Part shown: in pieces, positions 51,818-60,828 of the stretch
Layout of the letters: each line of letters begins with the position of its first letter
Numbering within the stretch: the stretch's first letter is position 1
Origin: Janibacter melonis
GTDB taxonomy: Bacteria; Actinomycetota; Actinomycetes; Actinomycetales; Dermatophilaceae
Direction of reading: 5' to 3'
DNA length: 64,000 nucleotides
Assembly: GCF_020567375.1 (NCBI RefSeq)
Contig: NZ_JAJBZM010000002.1
Span: 650,779-714,778 of the forward strand
Made by a program: the position numbers and the translations under genes
Notes under the pieces: model-generated
The model's database searches: none
What the model was told of the DNA's origin: nothing
The model's input: the letters and a program-made list of their open reading frames with translations, nothing else

Positions 51818-52783
51818 ATGGGACAGCGGTGGTTGCGGGCCGTGGGCGGCGACGAGGGCGACGGGGGCGAGGTGCGGGCGAGCGACGGCTGGCTGGGTGA
51901 TGGGTGGGGCGGGCCGCCGGGTGGGGTCGGAGGAGAGGGCGGGGGCGGTGACCGGTGCCTGTGCGACGACTGCCTCTCCGGGATCGTCGGCTACCCGCTC
52001 GCCGAGCAGTACGGCGGCGGGGGAGGCTTCGGCGACGACCGCGGCATGATCACCGAGGTCGTCCTGCTCGACGGCCACCTGATCGACGTGCGCAAGGGAC
52101 CGGTGGGGGGCAGCGGCTACGAGTGCGCGGCCCATGAGCTGCAGGCCCGCGGGGTGCTGCGCCGCGAGCCGCCGCGCACAGTCGTGGTCCGCGAGGAGCC
52201 CGAGCAGGCGATGCTCGACTGGCTCGCCCGGGTCGTCGGCGGCGAGGCCGCGCTCGCCGCTCTCGACGACCAGCCCCTGCCCGTCGAGGACCTCGACCTC
52301 GGCGCCGTGCCCGGCTGGGCGCGCGAGCGGGCACGTCTCGTCGACGAGCACGTGCAGGGCGCCTTCGGCCACCAGCTCGTCGGGCCGGAGCTGCTCACGG
52401 CCTGCCGCCGGCTGCTCGTGCGGGCGGCAGGAGCGGGAGCCTTCGAGGCGTGGCACGGCGCGCTGCCCGAGCAGGTCGCCGCCGCGGTCGTGCACTGCGC
52501 GGCGAAGGCGAGCGCGCTCGGCGCGCCGACCCTCGGCCACCCGATGCGCAGCATCCTGCGCGGTGTCGGCGTCTCCGGCTACCCCTCCGACCGGTCACGC
52601 CGGCTGGCGACGCTCGTCGGCGGGTCGGGGTGGCCGCACGGCCGACGACCGATGGAGGTGCCGGACGTGTACGTCCTCGGCGACCCCGCCCTGCTGCTGT
52701 CCTGCTTCCGCAGCGATCTCGTCGTCTACCGCGACCGGGCGGTGCGGCTCGCCGCGGGGTCGGGCGCGACCGGTGCGCGGTAG
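51818..52783 (+). CDS. Actinobacterial protein of unknown function
   Basis: A 321-residue soluble protein. The first 60 residues are Gly-rich. Then come [39 protein letters not shown], a helical middle section and [25 protein letters not shown] strong GAGGAGGAGAG ribosome binding site precedes ATG 51818. I recognise no domain. The CxCxxC cluster could bind metal. It is divergent from menB and its 3' end overlaps the convergent MFS gene by 58 bases. Confidence 0.6.
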   Translation: MGQRWLRAVGGDEGDGGEVRASDGWLGDGWGGPPGGVGGEGGGGDRCLCDDCLSGIVGYPLAEQYGGGGGFGDDRGMITEVVLLDGHLIDVRKGPVGGSGYECAAHELQARGVLRREPPRTVVVREEPEQAMLDWLARVVGGEAALAALDDQPLPVEDLDLGAVPGWARERARLVDEHVQGAFGHQLVGPELLTACRRLLVRAAGAGAFEAWHGALPEQVAAAVVHCAAKASALGAPTLGHPMRSILRGVGVSGYPSDRSRRLATLVGGSGWPHGRRPMEVPDVYVLGDPALLLSCFRSDLVVYRDRAVRLAAGSGATGAR

Positions 52784-54141
52784 CCGGTCCGGCGGGCGAC
52801 GACGGCCGCTCCCACGGCGAGGAGGACCGCGAGGGCGAAGACCGCCGAGAAGGGGTCGCTGTCGCCGCGCTCCGCCGCGGCGAAGATCGCGCCGCTGATC
52901 GACAGCGCGACGGCCCCGCCGAGCGAGTCCGAGATCGTCAGCGCGGAGGAGTTGAAACCGCGGTCGGCGTCGGAGGACGCCGCGAGCGTGGCGACACCGG
53001 TGCGGGGGTAGGCGAAGCCCATGCCCGCCCCGCCGAGCGCGTAGCCCGCGGCCGCGAGCACGGGGTGCACGTCGAGGACGACGGCGAGGAGCAGGACGAG
53101 CACGCCAGCGAGGAGCACTGCCGAGCCGATCGACATGACCGTCGTGTCGTCGAGCCGCGCCCGCAGCCGGGCCTGCACCTGGCTGGCCGTCGCCCACACG
53201 ACCCCGACGACCGTGAGCGCGAGGCCCGCGCGCACGGCCGTGACCTGCCACTGCTCCTGCAGGACGAAGACGATGTAGGACTCGGCGCAGAAGAAGGAGG
53301 CCGACAGCAGCCCGCGGACGGCGATGACCGACGGCAGCCCACGGCGTCCGGTGAGGGAGCCGCCCGGCAGGAGCGGGCGCAGGGCGAGGACGAGGACGAC
53401 GAGGGGCACCGCCGCCAGCGCCGCGCGCAGCCCCGGCAGCGAGCCGAGCAGCTCGAGCGCCAGCGCGGCGACGGCGGCGACCGTCGCCCAGAGCAGCAGA
53501 CCGCGCCGGGCCGGCGCGGCGGCAGCGGCCTCGACCTCGGCGGCCGAGCGGGGTCGCAGCATGCGCAGCGCGGGCACGACGAAGACCGCCGCGAGCGCGA
53601 CCAGGACGATGACGGACAAGAAGACCCAGCGCCACCCCGCGACGTCGGCGACGACCGCGGCCAGGGCCGGGCCGAAGAGCGCGGGCAGCACCCATGCGGC
53701 GGCGAAGCTCGCGAAGAGCGAGGGCTGCAGGTCGGCGGGGTAGACCTCGCCGACGACGACGTACAGCGCGGCGATGAGCGCCCCGCTGCCCAGCCCCTGC
53801 AGCAGCCGACCGACGACGAAGAGCTCCATCGCCGGCGCCAGCCCGCACACGAGCAGACCGAGCGAGAAGGTGAGGATCGCGACCTCGAGCGCCCGGCGCG
53901 GTCCGTGACGGTCGCTCCACTGCCCGGCGGCGACCATGCCGATGACGCCGGACGCCAGGGGTGCCGAGAAGGCGAGGGCGTACAGCGAGAGGCCGTCGAG
54001 CTCGCGGGCGAGCGTCGGCATCACCGTGGTGACGGCGAGGGCCTCGAAGGCGGCGATGGCGATGAGCGCGAAGGCGCCGATGCTGCTCGTGCGGTACGTG
54101 GTGCCGAAGATCCCCTCGGCAGGAGCGGGAGAGACGGGCAC
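52726..54141 (-). CDS. MFS transporter
   Basis: A 471-residue major-facilitator protein with 13-14 helices. It has the motif-A loop [17 protein letters not shown] between TM2 and TM3 and [24 protein letters not shown] in TM4. The C-terminal half contains [21 protein letters not shown]. Probably drug or metabolite efflux; the substrate is unknown. The GTG at 54141 has CACACT seven bases upstream. It is divergent from the DUF2200 gene with 33 bases between starts. The last 58 bases are antisense to the preceding gene's end. Confidence 0.82.
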   Translation of the reverse strand: MPVSPAPAEGIFGTTYRTSSIGAFALIAIAAFEALAVTTVMPTLARELDGLSLYALAFSAPLASGVIGMVAAGQWSDRHGPRRALEVAILTFSLGLLVCGLAPAMELFVVGRLLQGLGSGALIAALYVVVGEVYPADLQPSLFASFAAAWVLPALFGPALAAVVADVAGWRWVFLSVIVLVALAAVFVVPALRMLRPRSAAEVEAAAAAPARRGLLLWATVAAVAALALELLGSLPGLRAALAAVPLVVLVLALRPLLPGGSLTGRRGLPSVIAVRGLLSASFFCAESYIVFVLQEQWQVTAVRAGLALTVVGVVWATASQVQARLRARLDDTTVMSIGSAVLLAGVLVLLLAVVLDVHPVLAAAGYALGGAGMGFAYPRTGVATLAASSDADRGFNSSALTISDSLGGAVALSISGAIFAAAERGDSDPFSAVFALAVLLAVGAAVVARRTGYRAPVAPDPAASRTARSR

Positions 54142-54174
54142 GACAGACAGTGTGCGCCGTCCTACCCTGGGGGC

Positions 54175-54516
54175 GTGCACCGGATCTACACGACGAGCGT
54201 GGCGTCGGTCTACCCGCACTACGTGACGAAGGCCGAGCGCAAGGGCCGGACCCAGGCCGAGGTCGACGAGGTCATCCGTTGGTTGACCGGCTTCGACGAC
54301 GCCCAGCTGCGCGCGCACCTCGAGGGCGGCACGACCTTCGAGGACTTCTTCGCCCAGGCCGAGCTCAACCCGGGCGTAGCCCTCATCACCGGCTCCGTCT
54401 GCGGGGTCAAGGTGCAGGAGGTCGAGGACCCGCTGATGCGCCAGGTCCGCTACCTCGACAAGCTCGTCGACGAGCTCGCCAAGGGACGCCCGATGGAGAA
54501 GGTCCTGCGGAGCTGA
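54175..54516 (+). CDS. DUF2200 family protein
   Basis: A 113-residue protein matching the DUF2200 pattern throughout: [51 protein letters not shown] and the C-terminal [20 protein letters not shown]. Function is unknown. GTG start with TACCCT six bases upstream. Confidence 0.9.
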   Translation: MHRIYTTSVASVYPHYVTKAERKGRTQAEVDEVIRWLTGFDDAQLRAHLEGGTTFEDFFAQAELNPGVALITGSVCGVKVQEVEDPLMRQVRYLDKLVDELAKGRPMEKVLRS

Positions 54517-54545
54517 GGCGCCCCGGCCGCCGCTAGCGTGCTGGC

Positions 54546-54953
54546 ATGACCCTCGCCTGGTACACCCTCGTCGTCGACGCCACCGACATCGCCTCGCTCT
54601 CGCGCTGGTGGGCGCAGACCCTCGACTGGCACGTCGTCTACGAGGACGAGCACGAGGTCGCGATCTCCGCGGACCCCGAGGAGGAGGAGTGCCCGGTCGA
54701 GGACCTCGACGCGTGGCTGGCCCAGCGTCCCTCCCTCGTCTTCGTGCCCGTGCCGGAGGCGAAGACGGTGAAGAACCGCCTGCACATCGACCTCGCGCCG
54801 CACCTCAGCCAGGACCGTGACGCCGAGATCGCGGCGCTGGTCGAGCGGGGCGCGACCCAGGTCGACGTCGGCCAGACGGGTGACGTCACGTGGACCGTCC
54901 TCGCCGACCCCGAGGGCAACGAGTTCTGCGTCCTCTCCCGCCGCGACCGGTGA
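54546..54953 (+). CDS. VOC/glyoxalase-like protein
   Basis: A 135-residue protein of the glyoxalase-like (VOC) fold: WYTLVVDATDIASLSRWWAQTLDW in the first half and NRLHIDLAP...TWTVLADPEGNEFCVL in the second. The substrate is unknown. TAGCGT lies six bases before the ATG. Its stop overlaps the menC GTG (GTGA), so menC depends on this transcript. Confidence 0.85.
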   Translation: MTLAWYTLVVDATDIASLSRWWAQTLDWHVVYEDEHEVAISADPEEEECPVEDLDAWLAQRPSLVFVPVPEAKTVKNRLHIDLAPHLSQDRDAEIAALVERGATQVDVGQTGDVTWTVLADPEGNEFCVLSRRDR

Positions 54954-55939
54954 GCCCGCAGGTCCCTGGGGTCGACGAGCTCCTCGAGGGGATGCGCGTC
55001 GTCTCGATCCCGATGCGCGTGCGCTTCCGGGGCGTCGACGTGCGCGAGGCCGCGCTGCTGCGGGGGCCGAAGGGGTGGGCCGAGCTCTCCCCCTTCGTCG
55101 AGTACGGCCCCCAGGAGACCTCGCGCTGGCTGGCCGCGGCGGTCGAGGCCGGGTGGCGGGGCTGGCCCCCGCCGGTCCGTGACGAGGTGCCGTGCAACGC
55201 GACCGTGCCCGCCATCGGGCCCGAGCGGGTGCCCGAGGTGCTCGCCCGCTTCGACGGGTGCACGACCGCGAAGATCAAGGTCGCCGAGAGCGGCCAGACC
55301 CTCGCCGACGACGTCGACCGGGTCGCCGCCGTCCGCGACGCGATGGGCCCGGGTGCGGCCGTGCGAGTCGACGCCAACGGCGGGTGGTCGGTGGACCAGG
55401 CGCTCGATGCGATCACCGCGCTCGCCCCCTTCGGTCTCGAGTACGTCGAGCAGCCGTGCGCCGACGTCGAGGGCCTGAGGGCCGTCCGTCTCGGGCTCGC
55501 CCGCGCCGGGGTCGACGTCAGGGTCGCCGCCGACGAGTCCATCCGCAAGGCCGAGGACCCCCTGCGGGTCGCGCGCGAGGAGGCCGCCGACGTCGTCGTC
55601 GTCAAGGTCGCCCCCCTGGGCGGCGTCGCCCGCGCGCTCGAGGTCGTCGACGCGTGCGGCCTGCCCGCGGTGGTCTCCTCCGCCCTCGACACGAGCGTCG
55701 GGATCCGCGCGGGCGTCGCCCTCGCGGCAGCGCTGCCCGATCTGCCCCACGCCTGCGGGCTCGGCACCGTCGGCCTGCTCGTAGGTGACGTCACGAGAGA
55801 CCCCCTCGTCCCCGTCGCCGGCGACGTGCCGGTGCGCCCCGTCGAGGTCGACGAGGCCCTGCTCGACGAGCACGAGGCGCCCGCAGAGCGGGGGCGGTGG
55901 TGGCGCGAGCGGCTGCGCGCCGCGCACGCCCACCTCTGA
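54950..55939 (+). CDS. menC: o-Succinylbenzoate synthase MenC
   Basis: A 329-residue enolase-superfamily enzyme that dehydrates SHCHC to o-succinylbenzoate. Catalytic K108/K110 (AKIKV), metal ligands D141 (RVDANG), E167 (YVEQPC) and D195 (AADES), and K219 (VVVKVAPLGG) are all present. The GTG start overlaps the VOC gene stop by four bases. Length and motif set fit actinobacterial MenC. Confidence 0.94.
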   Translation: MSPQVPGVDELLEGMRVVSIPMRVRFRGVDVREAALLRGPKGWAELSPFVEYGPQETSRWLAAAVEAGWRGWPPPVRDEVPCNATVPAIGPERVPEVLARFDGCTTAKIKVAESGQTLADDVDRVAAVRDAMGPGAAVRVDANGGWSVDQALDAITALAPFGLEYVEQPCADVEGLRAVRLGLARAGVDVRVAADESIRKAEDPLRVAREEAADVVVVKVAPLGGVARALEVVDACGLPAVVSSALDTSVGIRAGVALAAALPDLPHACGLGTVGLLVGDVTRDPLVPVAGDVPVRPVEVDEALLDEHEAPAERGRWWRERLRAAHAHL

Positions 55940-56034
55940 GGAGCCCGTCCACACCCCGGCTGCGGACCGGGCGCGCCTCCACAGCCGGCCCGTCGCCGCA
56001 GCGTCTGCTGCCCGGTCCCGATGTGCTGGGCCGC

Positions 56035-56376
56035 ATGGAGATCGACCTGCCTCACCTCGACGACAGCGCGCTCGCGGGGCTGCTCCGGGCGGACGTGCCC
56101 GGTGCCCTGCTCGTCCTGGCGCGCCGTGTCGAGGTCGCCGGCACCGGTCTCGAGGCGGCGGTCCTCGCGGTGCGCCGGTGCGGCGAGCTCGAGTGGCGCT
56201 CCGGTGCTGCGGACCTCTACGAGCGCGAGGTGAGCGAGGTCCTCGCGGGCCTGGCCGTCGTCGGGCGCGACATCACCGCGCTCGTGCGAGACCTCGAGGT
56301 GCTCTCGACCACCGTCGCCGAGCGGCTCGACCTCGTCCGCGCGGCCCGTCTGCCCGTCATCGGCCTGCTGCCATGA
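56035..56376 (+). CDS. Small helical protein with WXG-like hairpin, partner of the next gene
   Basis: A 113-residue all-helical protein. Its middle reads CGELEWRSGAADLYEREVSEV (residues 49-69, W54, G57), resembling the W-x-G-x-A-A turn and following helix of WXG100/ESX proteins with one extra residue. It has no signal peptide. It overlaps the next gene by ATGA. That pairing of a small WXG-like protein with a large helical-plus-enzyme protein recalls type VII secretion substrates and their partners, but no secretion gene is in the window. Identification is tentative. Confidence 0.5.
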   Translation: MEIDLPHLDDSALAGLLRADVPGALLVLARRVEVAGTGLEAAVLAVRRCGELEWRSGAADLYEREVSEVLAGLAVVGRDITALVRDLEVLSTTVAERLDLVRAARLPVIGLLP

Positions 56377-57959
56377 ACGAGCCGGGGATCGAGATCTCCG
56401 GCGGCGCGGGCGGCATCGCCGTGGCCCTCGACGCGCTCGACGTCGCCGCCCCGGCTCTGCGTGCCGTCGCCGCAGACCTCGCCGACAGCGCCGCCGACCT
56501 CGCCCTCGTCCTCGCCGACCCCGCGCTCGTCGCGGCGGCGCTCGTCGCGCCCGGCCGCACCGCGCGGACGGGGGCGGACCTGCTGGCGGTCGCCGGCCCG
56601 AGCGGTCTGCTCGGCACCTCGCTGCACCTGCGGGTGCTCGCCGGCACCGTGGCCGCGGCCGCGGAGCTCTACCGCGCGGGCGAGGGCGGGGCGCGCCAGG
56701 CGGTCGAAGGGGTCGACCGCACCGCCGGCCTCGTCCTCGGCGTCGCGGTGCCCACCGTCGTCCTGCCCGTCTCGGCCGCGACGGTGCTCGGTGCGGCCGC
56801 CCTGCGCACGCGACCGTCGCCGGTCTGGCTCGGTGCCTACGTCGGCTCGGTCATCGGTGTGGTGCGCGAGCTCCCGTCACGAGCCGGGCCGCGCGTGGAC
56901 CGCGTCCTCGGCGAGCACCCCTGGCTCCTCGAGCACTCCGTCGCCGGCGCGGAGGGGCTCGTCGTCGGCCTCGGGCTCGGCTTCCCGCCGCTGGGCCTCT
57001 ACCTCGCCGACCGGGCAGACCGCGCCGGGCTGCGCTACCCGCCCCGGACGCAGGCCGAGGCGGTCGCCGTCGTCACCGCTGCCGGGGGCGGGCACGTGCT
57101 CGACGAGTCGGGCTTCGAGGTCGAGGTGCGCGCGCACCCCGTGAGCACGGCCGGCTGGCGCCCGCCCCGTGGGGTGTCCGACCTCGTCGCCGAGGACGGC
57201 CCCGCCTCGGGCGGTGACCACGTGCGGGTCACCGGCATCCCCCTGGCCGACGGCCGGTACGCCTGGGTCGTCGACGTGCCCGGCACCCAGACCTTCTCGC
57301 CGCGACCCGGCACGAACCCGTGGGACCAGACGAGCAACCAGCTGCTCGAGGCCCACGAGCGCACCCTGACGATGACCGCGGTGACCGCCGCCCTGAGCGA
57401 CGCGCGGGCGCGCACCGGCCGAGGGGCGACGGGGGTGGCCGACCCCGTCCTGCTCGGCGGGCACAGCCAGGGCGGGATCACGGCGGCGGCGCTCGCCGCC
57501 GACCCGGTCTTCCGCACGCAGCACCCCGGCCTGAGCCACGTCGTGACGACCGGGGCGCCGATCGGCGGCGTGCCCGTGCCGGAGGGGGTCTCGGTCCTCT
57601 CGCTCGAGCACGTGCAGGACCTCGTCCCCGCGCTCGACGGGGCGCACAACCCCGACCGGGCAGGCTGGGTCACGGTGCGCCGCGACCTGAGGGGTGACCT
57701 GCCAGGCGACCTGCGCCGCCTCCCGGACGCCGCGCCCACCGCGACCGGGGCGCACTCCGCTCGTCTCTACGAGAGCACGGGTGCCCTCGTCGACGAGCGC
57801 ACGGTCACCGACCCGTCGCTGCTCCGGTGGCGGGAGGGCGCCGGTGACTTCCTCGACGCCGGGCGCGTCGACGCCCAGCACGTCGACCCGCAGCCCGCCG
57901 CCGGGGCGCGTCCGGTCGTCGTCGACTACGAGGTGCGCCGGGTCCGCCGGGACGGATGA
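56373..57959 (+). CDS. Large protein with helical N-terminus, membrane segment and alpha/beta-hydrolase domain
   Basis: A 528-residue protein. Residues 1-110 are helical and Ala/Leu-rich and contain ELYRAGE (98-104), a YxxxE pattern like the type VII export signal. Residues 118-145 are hydrophobic (LVLGVAVPTVVLPVSAATVLG). Residues 250-520 form an alpha/beta-hydrolase with nucleophile elbow GGHSQGG (S365), preceded by WVVDVPGTQTF, like cutinase/PE-PPE lipases. It may be an exported esterase or lipase. It is translationally coupled to the WXG-like gene. Substrate and secretion route are unproven. Confidence 0.65.
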   Translation: MNEPGIEISGGAGGIAVALDALDVAAPALRAVAADLADSAADLALVLADPALVAAALVAPGRTARTGADLLAVAGPSGLLGTSLHLRVLAGTVAAAAELYRAGEGGARQAVEGVDRTAGLVLGVAVPTVVLPVSAATVLGAAALRTRPSPVWLGAYVGSVIGVVRELPSRAGPRVDRVLGEHPWLLEHSVAGAEGLVVGLGLGFPPLGLYLADRADRAGLRYPPRTQAEAVAVVTAAGGGHVLDESGFEVEVRAHPVSTAGWRPPRGVSDLVAEDGPASGGDHVRVTGIPLADGRYAWVVDVPGTQTFSPRPGTNPWDQTSNQLLEAHERTLTMTAVTAALSDARARTGRGATGVADPVLLGGHSQGGITAAALAADPVFRTQHPGLSHVVTTGAPIGGVPVPEGVSVLSLEHVQDLVPALDGAHNPDRAGWVTVRRDLRGDLPGDLRRLPDAAPTATGAHSARLYESTGALVDERTVTDPSLLRWREGAGDFLDAGRVDAQHVDPQPAAGARPVVVDYEVRRVRRDG

Positions 57960-58016
57960 GGCCGACGTCCTCTCTCGGCCCCGGGCGCTGTCGGTCGTGC
58001 CTGGGAGGCTGGTCTG

Positions 58017-58862
58017 ATGCTCGAGGGAGACAGCGTCTTCAGGCTCGCCCGGCGGCTGGACCGCCAGCTGGTGGGCAGCACGGTGGTGCGCTCCGACTTC
58101 CGCACGCCCGCCCTCGCGACCCGCGACCTGTCCGGGCGCGAGGTGCTCGAGCACGTCACCCACGGCAAGCACCTGCTGACCCGCTTCTCCGGTCTCGACG
58201 GCTCCCCGGCGGCGACCCTGCACAGCCACCTGCGGATGGACGGGTCGTGGTCGACGCTGCGCCCGGGCAAGCACCTGCCCCGTGACGTGAGGCCTCACGT
58301 CCGACTGGTCCTCGGGCTCGACGACGGCCGAGCCGTCCACGGCATCCGGCTGCACGACCTCGCCCTCGTGCCCACCGCACGCGAGCACGACGTCGTCGGG
58401 CATCTCGGCCCGGACCCGCTGCGTGACGACTGGGACCCTGCCGAGGCGGTCCGTCGGCTGGGCGCCCGGCCGGGCACGCCGCTCGTCAGCGCCCTGCTCG
58501 ACCAGCGCGCCATGGCGGGCCTGGGCAACCTGTGGGCCAACGAGCTCGCCTTCCTCACCGGCGTCAGCCCGTGGACGGCGGTCGGCGAGGTCGACCTGCC
58601 CCGGCTCGTCGACCGGGCTGCGCGGATGCTTCGACAATCGGCGACGGTCGAGGGCGCCTACCAGGTGACGACCGGCTCGCGCGCCAGGGGAGACACCCAC
58701 TGGGTGACCGGCCGGCAGCGTCAGGGCTGCCGGCGCTGCCGCGGCCCGGTGAGCGTCAGCGCCGAGATCCCCGGCGACGCCGCGAACCGGCGCACGTGGT
58801 GGTGCCGGTCCTGCCAGCCGGGGCCGGGCCCCGAGGCGAGGGTGCGGGCCGCCGTGCCCTGA
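58017..58862 (+). CDS. Fpg/Nei-family DNA glycosylase (Nei2-like) with Leu at position 2
   Basis: A 281-residue DNA glycosylase resembling mycobacterial Nei2: EGDSVFRLARRLDRQLVG, GREVLEHVTHGKHLLTRF, LHSHLRMDGSW, the H2TH block LDQRAMAGLGNLWANEL, and a C-terminal zinc finger with C238/C241 and C263/C266. The family nucleophile is Pro2 exposed after Met removal. Here the start reads MLEGD, so Leu replaces it, while Glu3 is kept. No alternative start restores Pro. Base excision by Schiff-base chemistry would be altered or lost. Confidence 0.85.
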   Translation: MLEGDSVFRLARRLDRQLVGSTVVRSDFRTPALATRDLSGREVLEHVTHGKHLLTRFSGLDGSPAATLHSHLRMDGSWSTLRPGKHLPRDVRPHVRLVLGLDDGRAVHGIRLHDLALVPTAREHDVVGHLGPDPLRDDWDPAEAVRRLGARPGTPLVSALLDQRAMAGLGNLWANELAFLTGVSPWTAVGEVDLPRLVDRAARMLRQSATVEGAYQVTTGSRARGDTHWVTGRQRQGCRRCRGPVSVSAEIPGDAANRRTWWCRSCQPGPGPEARVRAAVP

Positions 58863-58887
58863 CCCACCGGGATGGCACCATCGACCC

Positions 58888-60618
58888 GTGCAGCCGACAC
58901 CTCCCGCGACCGTCGCCGCCCGGGCACTGCTCGACGAGCTCGTCCGGCTCGGGCTGCGTCACCTCGTCCTGTCGCCGGGGTCCCGGTCGGCTCCGCTGGC
59001 CTACGCCGCGCAGCAGCTCGACCGCGAGGGACGCCTGCGGCTGCACGTCCGGGTCGACGAGCGGGCCGCGGGGTTCCTCGCCCTCGGGCTGGCGAAGGTC
59101 AGCCGGGTGCCGGCCGCTGTCGTCACGACGAGCGGCACGGCGGTGGCCAACCTCCACCCCGCCGTGCTCGAGGCCCACCACGGCGAGGTGCCCCTCCTCG
59201 TGCTCAGCGCCGACCGGCCGCCCGAGCTGCGCGGGGTCGGGGCCAACCAGGCGACCGACCAGCCCGGTCTGCTCGACCACCGCCACTGCAGGCTCGTCGT
59301 CGACGTCGAGACCCCGTCCGCCGACCGGCTCGCCGCCCAGGTCCGCGCGCTGCGCTCGACCGCCGCCCGAGCCGTCGCCGCCGCCACCGGGGCTCTCGGG
59401 GGAGACCCCGGGCCGGTCCACCTCGACCTGCCCTACCGCGACCCGCTCGCCCCGCCCGTGGGTGGGCCGTGGCTGCCCGACGACTGCGCTGGGCGCCCGG
59501 ACGGACGACCATGGGTCGTCCTGCCGACCGCGACCGCACCTGGGGGTGCAGAGGGGGGCACCGCCGACCTCGTCGCGCCCCGCACCCTCGCCGTCGTCGG
59601 CGACCTCGCCACCCGTGGCCAGCGCGACGCGGCGCTCGCCTGGGCCGGGGCGCACGACGTGCCGGTTCTCGCCGAGACCGGGCCCGGTGCCGCGGACGCG
59701 CCGACCCTCCTGCCGCACGGAGCGCTCGCCCTGGCCGCCTCCGACTGGGTCGAGGCGCACCGTCCCGAGCGCCTCGTGCTCGTCGGGCGCACGACGCTGG
59801 GCCGCTCCGTCGCGGCCCTGGCCCGCGACCCCCGCACCGAGGTGCACGTCGTCTCGACCGGCCCCCGGTGGGCCGACCCGACGCACGAGGCGGCGGGGGT
59901 CCACCCCTTCGCCGCCCTCGCCGAGCGCTCCGGTCCTCGCGCCGACCCCACGTGGGCCCGCGACTGGGCTGATCTCGGCCGTCGCGTCGAGGAGGCCCTC
60001 GTCGAGCTGCCCGGCGGGTCGCACGACCGCCTCACCACGGGCGCCGAGGTCGTCCGCGTCGTCGACGAGGCCCTCCCGACGGGTGCCCGGCTCTTCCTCG
60101 GCAGCAGCTCGGTCGCCCGCGACCACCAGCTCGTCGCCCGTCCCCGCGTCGACGTCGACGTCGTCGTCAGCCGTGGGCTGGCCGGCATCGACGGGTGCGT
60201 CTCGACCGCCGCCGGCCTCGCCCTCGCGGACCCGGGCGTCCCGACCTACGCGGCCGTCGGGGACCTCACCTTCCTCCACGACTCCGGGGCGCTGCTCGTC
60301 GGGCCGAGCGAGCCGGTGCCCGACCTCACCGTCGTCGTGCTCGACGACCGCGGGGGCAGCATCTTCGCCACGCTCGAGTACGGCGCGAAGGAGCTCGAGG
60401 ACGACTTCGAGCGGGTCTTCGCCACCCCGACGGGCACGGACGTCGCCGCGCTCGCCCGGGCCCACGGGTGGCCGGCGACGACCGTCACGACCCCCGACGA
60501 GCTGCGCGCCGCGCTAGCCCCCGCCCCGGGGCTGCGGGTCGTCGTCGTGCCGCTCGACCTCGGTGACCGACGGGCCACCGGTCTGGCGGTCGCAGAGCGC
60601 CTGCGCGCGCTCGGCTGA
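58888..60618 (+). CDS. menD: 2-Succinyl-5-enolpyruvyl-6-hydroxy-3-cyclohexadiene-1-carboxylate synthase MenD
   Basis: A 576-residue thiamine-diphosphate enzyme that joins isochorismate and 2-oxoglutarate. HLVLSPGSRSAPLAYAA and RVDERAAGFLALGLAK at the N-terminus, TTSGTAVANLHPAVLEA, LSADRPPELRG, and the C-terminal ThDP/Mg block AVGDLTFLHDSGALL...VVVLDDRGGSIF are all typical. GTG start at 58888 with CACCAT six bases upstream. It follows the nei-like gene closely. Confidence 0.96.
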   Translation: MQPTPPATVAARALLDELVRLGLRHLVLSPGSRSAPLAYAAQQLDREGRLRLHVRVDERAAGFLALGLAKVSRVPAAVVTTSGTAVANLHPAVLEAHHGEVPLLVLSADRPPELRGVGANQATDQPGLLDHRHCRLVVDVETPSADRLAAQVRALRSTAARAVAAATGALGGDPGPVHLDLPYRDPLAPPVGGPWLPDDCAGRPDGRPWVVLPTATAPGGAEGGTADLVAPRTLAVVGDLATRGQRDAALAWAGAHDVPVLAETGPGAADAPTLLPHGALALAASDWVEAHRPERLVLVGRTTLGRSVAALARDPRTEVHVVSTGPRWADPTHEAAGVHPFAALAERSGPRADPTWARDWADLGRRVEEALVELPGGSHDRLTTGAEVVRVVDEALPTGARLFLGSSSVARDHQLVARPRVDVDVVVSRGLAGIDGCVSTAAGLALADPGVPTYAAVGDLTFLHDSGALLVGPSEPVPDLTVVVLDDRGGSIFATLEYGAKELEDDFERVFATPTGTDVAALARAHGWPATTVTTPDELRAALAPAPGLRVVVVPLDLGDRRATGLAVAERLRALG

Positions 60619-60634
60619 CCTCTGACGCGGACGG

Positions 60635-60715
60635 GCGGTCGGCGTCCCGGGACGAGCGGTCGGCTGGGAGCGCCGAGCGGTCACGCGGGTACCGGCATGG
60701 TCACGGATACGTGAC
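60635..60715. promoter_or_regulatory. Phased GCGGTC copies and palindrome upstream of sugar ABC operon
   Basis: GGTC occurs at 60637, 60658, 60679 and 60699, the first three within GCGGTC, so the spacing is 21, 21 and 20 bp, two helical turns. The last copy belongs to the perfect inverted repeat GTCACG-GATA-CGTGAC (60700-60715). A likely -10 box CATACT follows at 60746-60751. This looks like an operator array for a carbohydrate regulator. Confidence 0.45.
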
Positions 60716-60828
60716 GACCTGCCCAGATCCTCGACACCGCGGGTCCATACTTCTCGGGCCGCGCCGCCCTCGGGCCGCGCTGCTCCAGCGTCGGGGCGAC
60801 CGCTCCGACCCCCGCGGGAAGGAACGAC

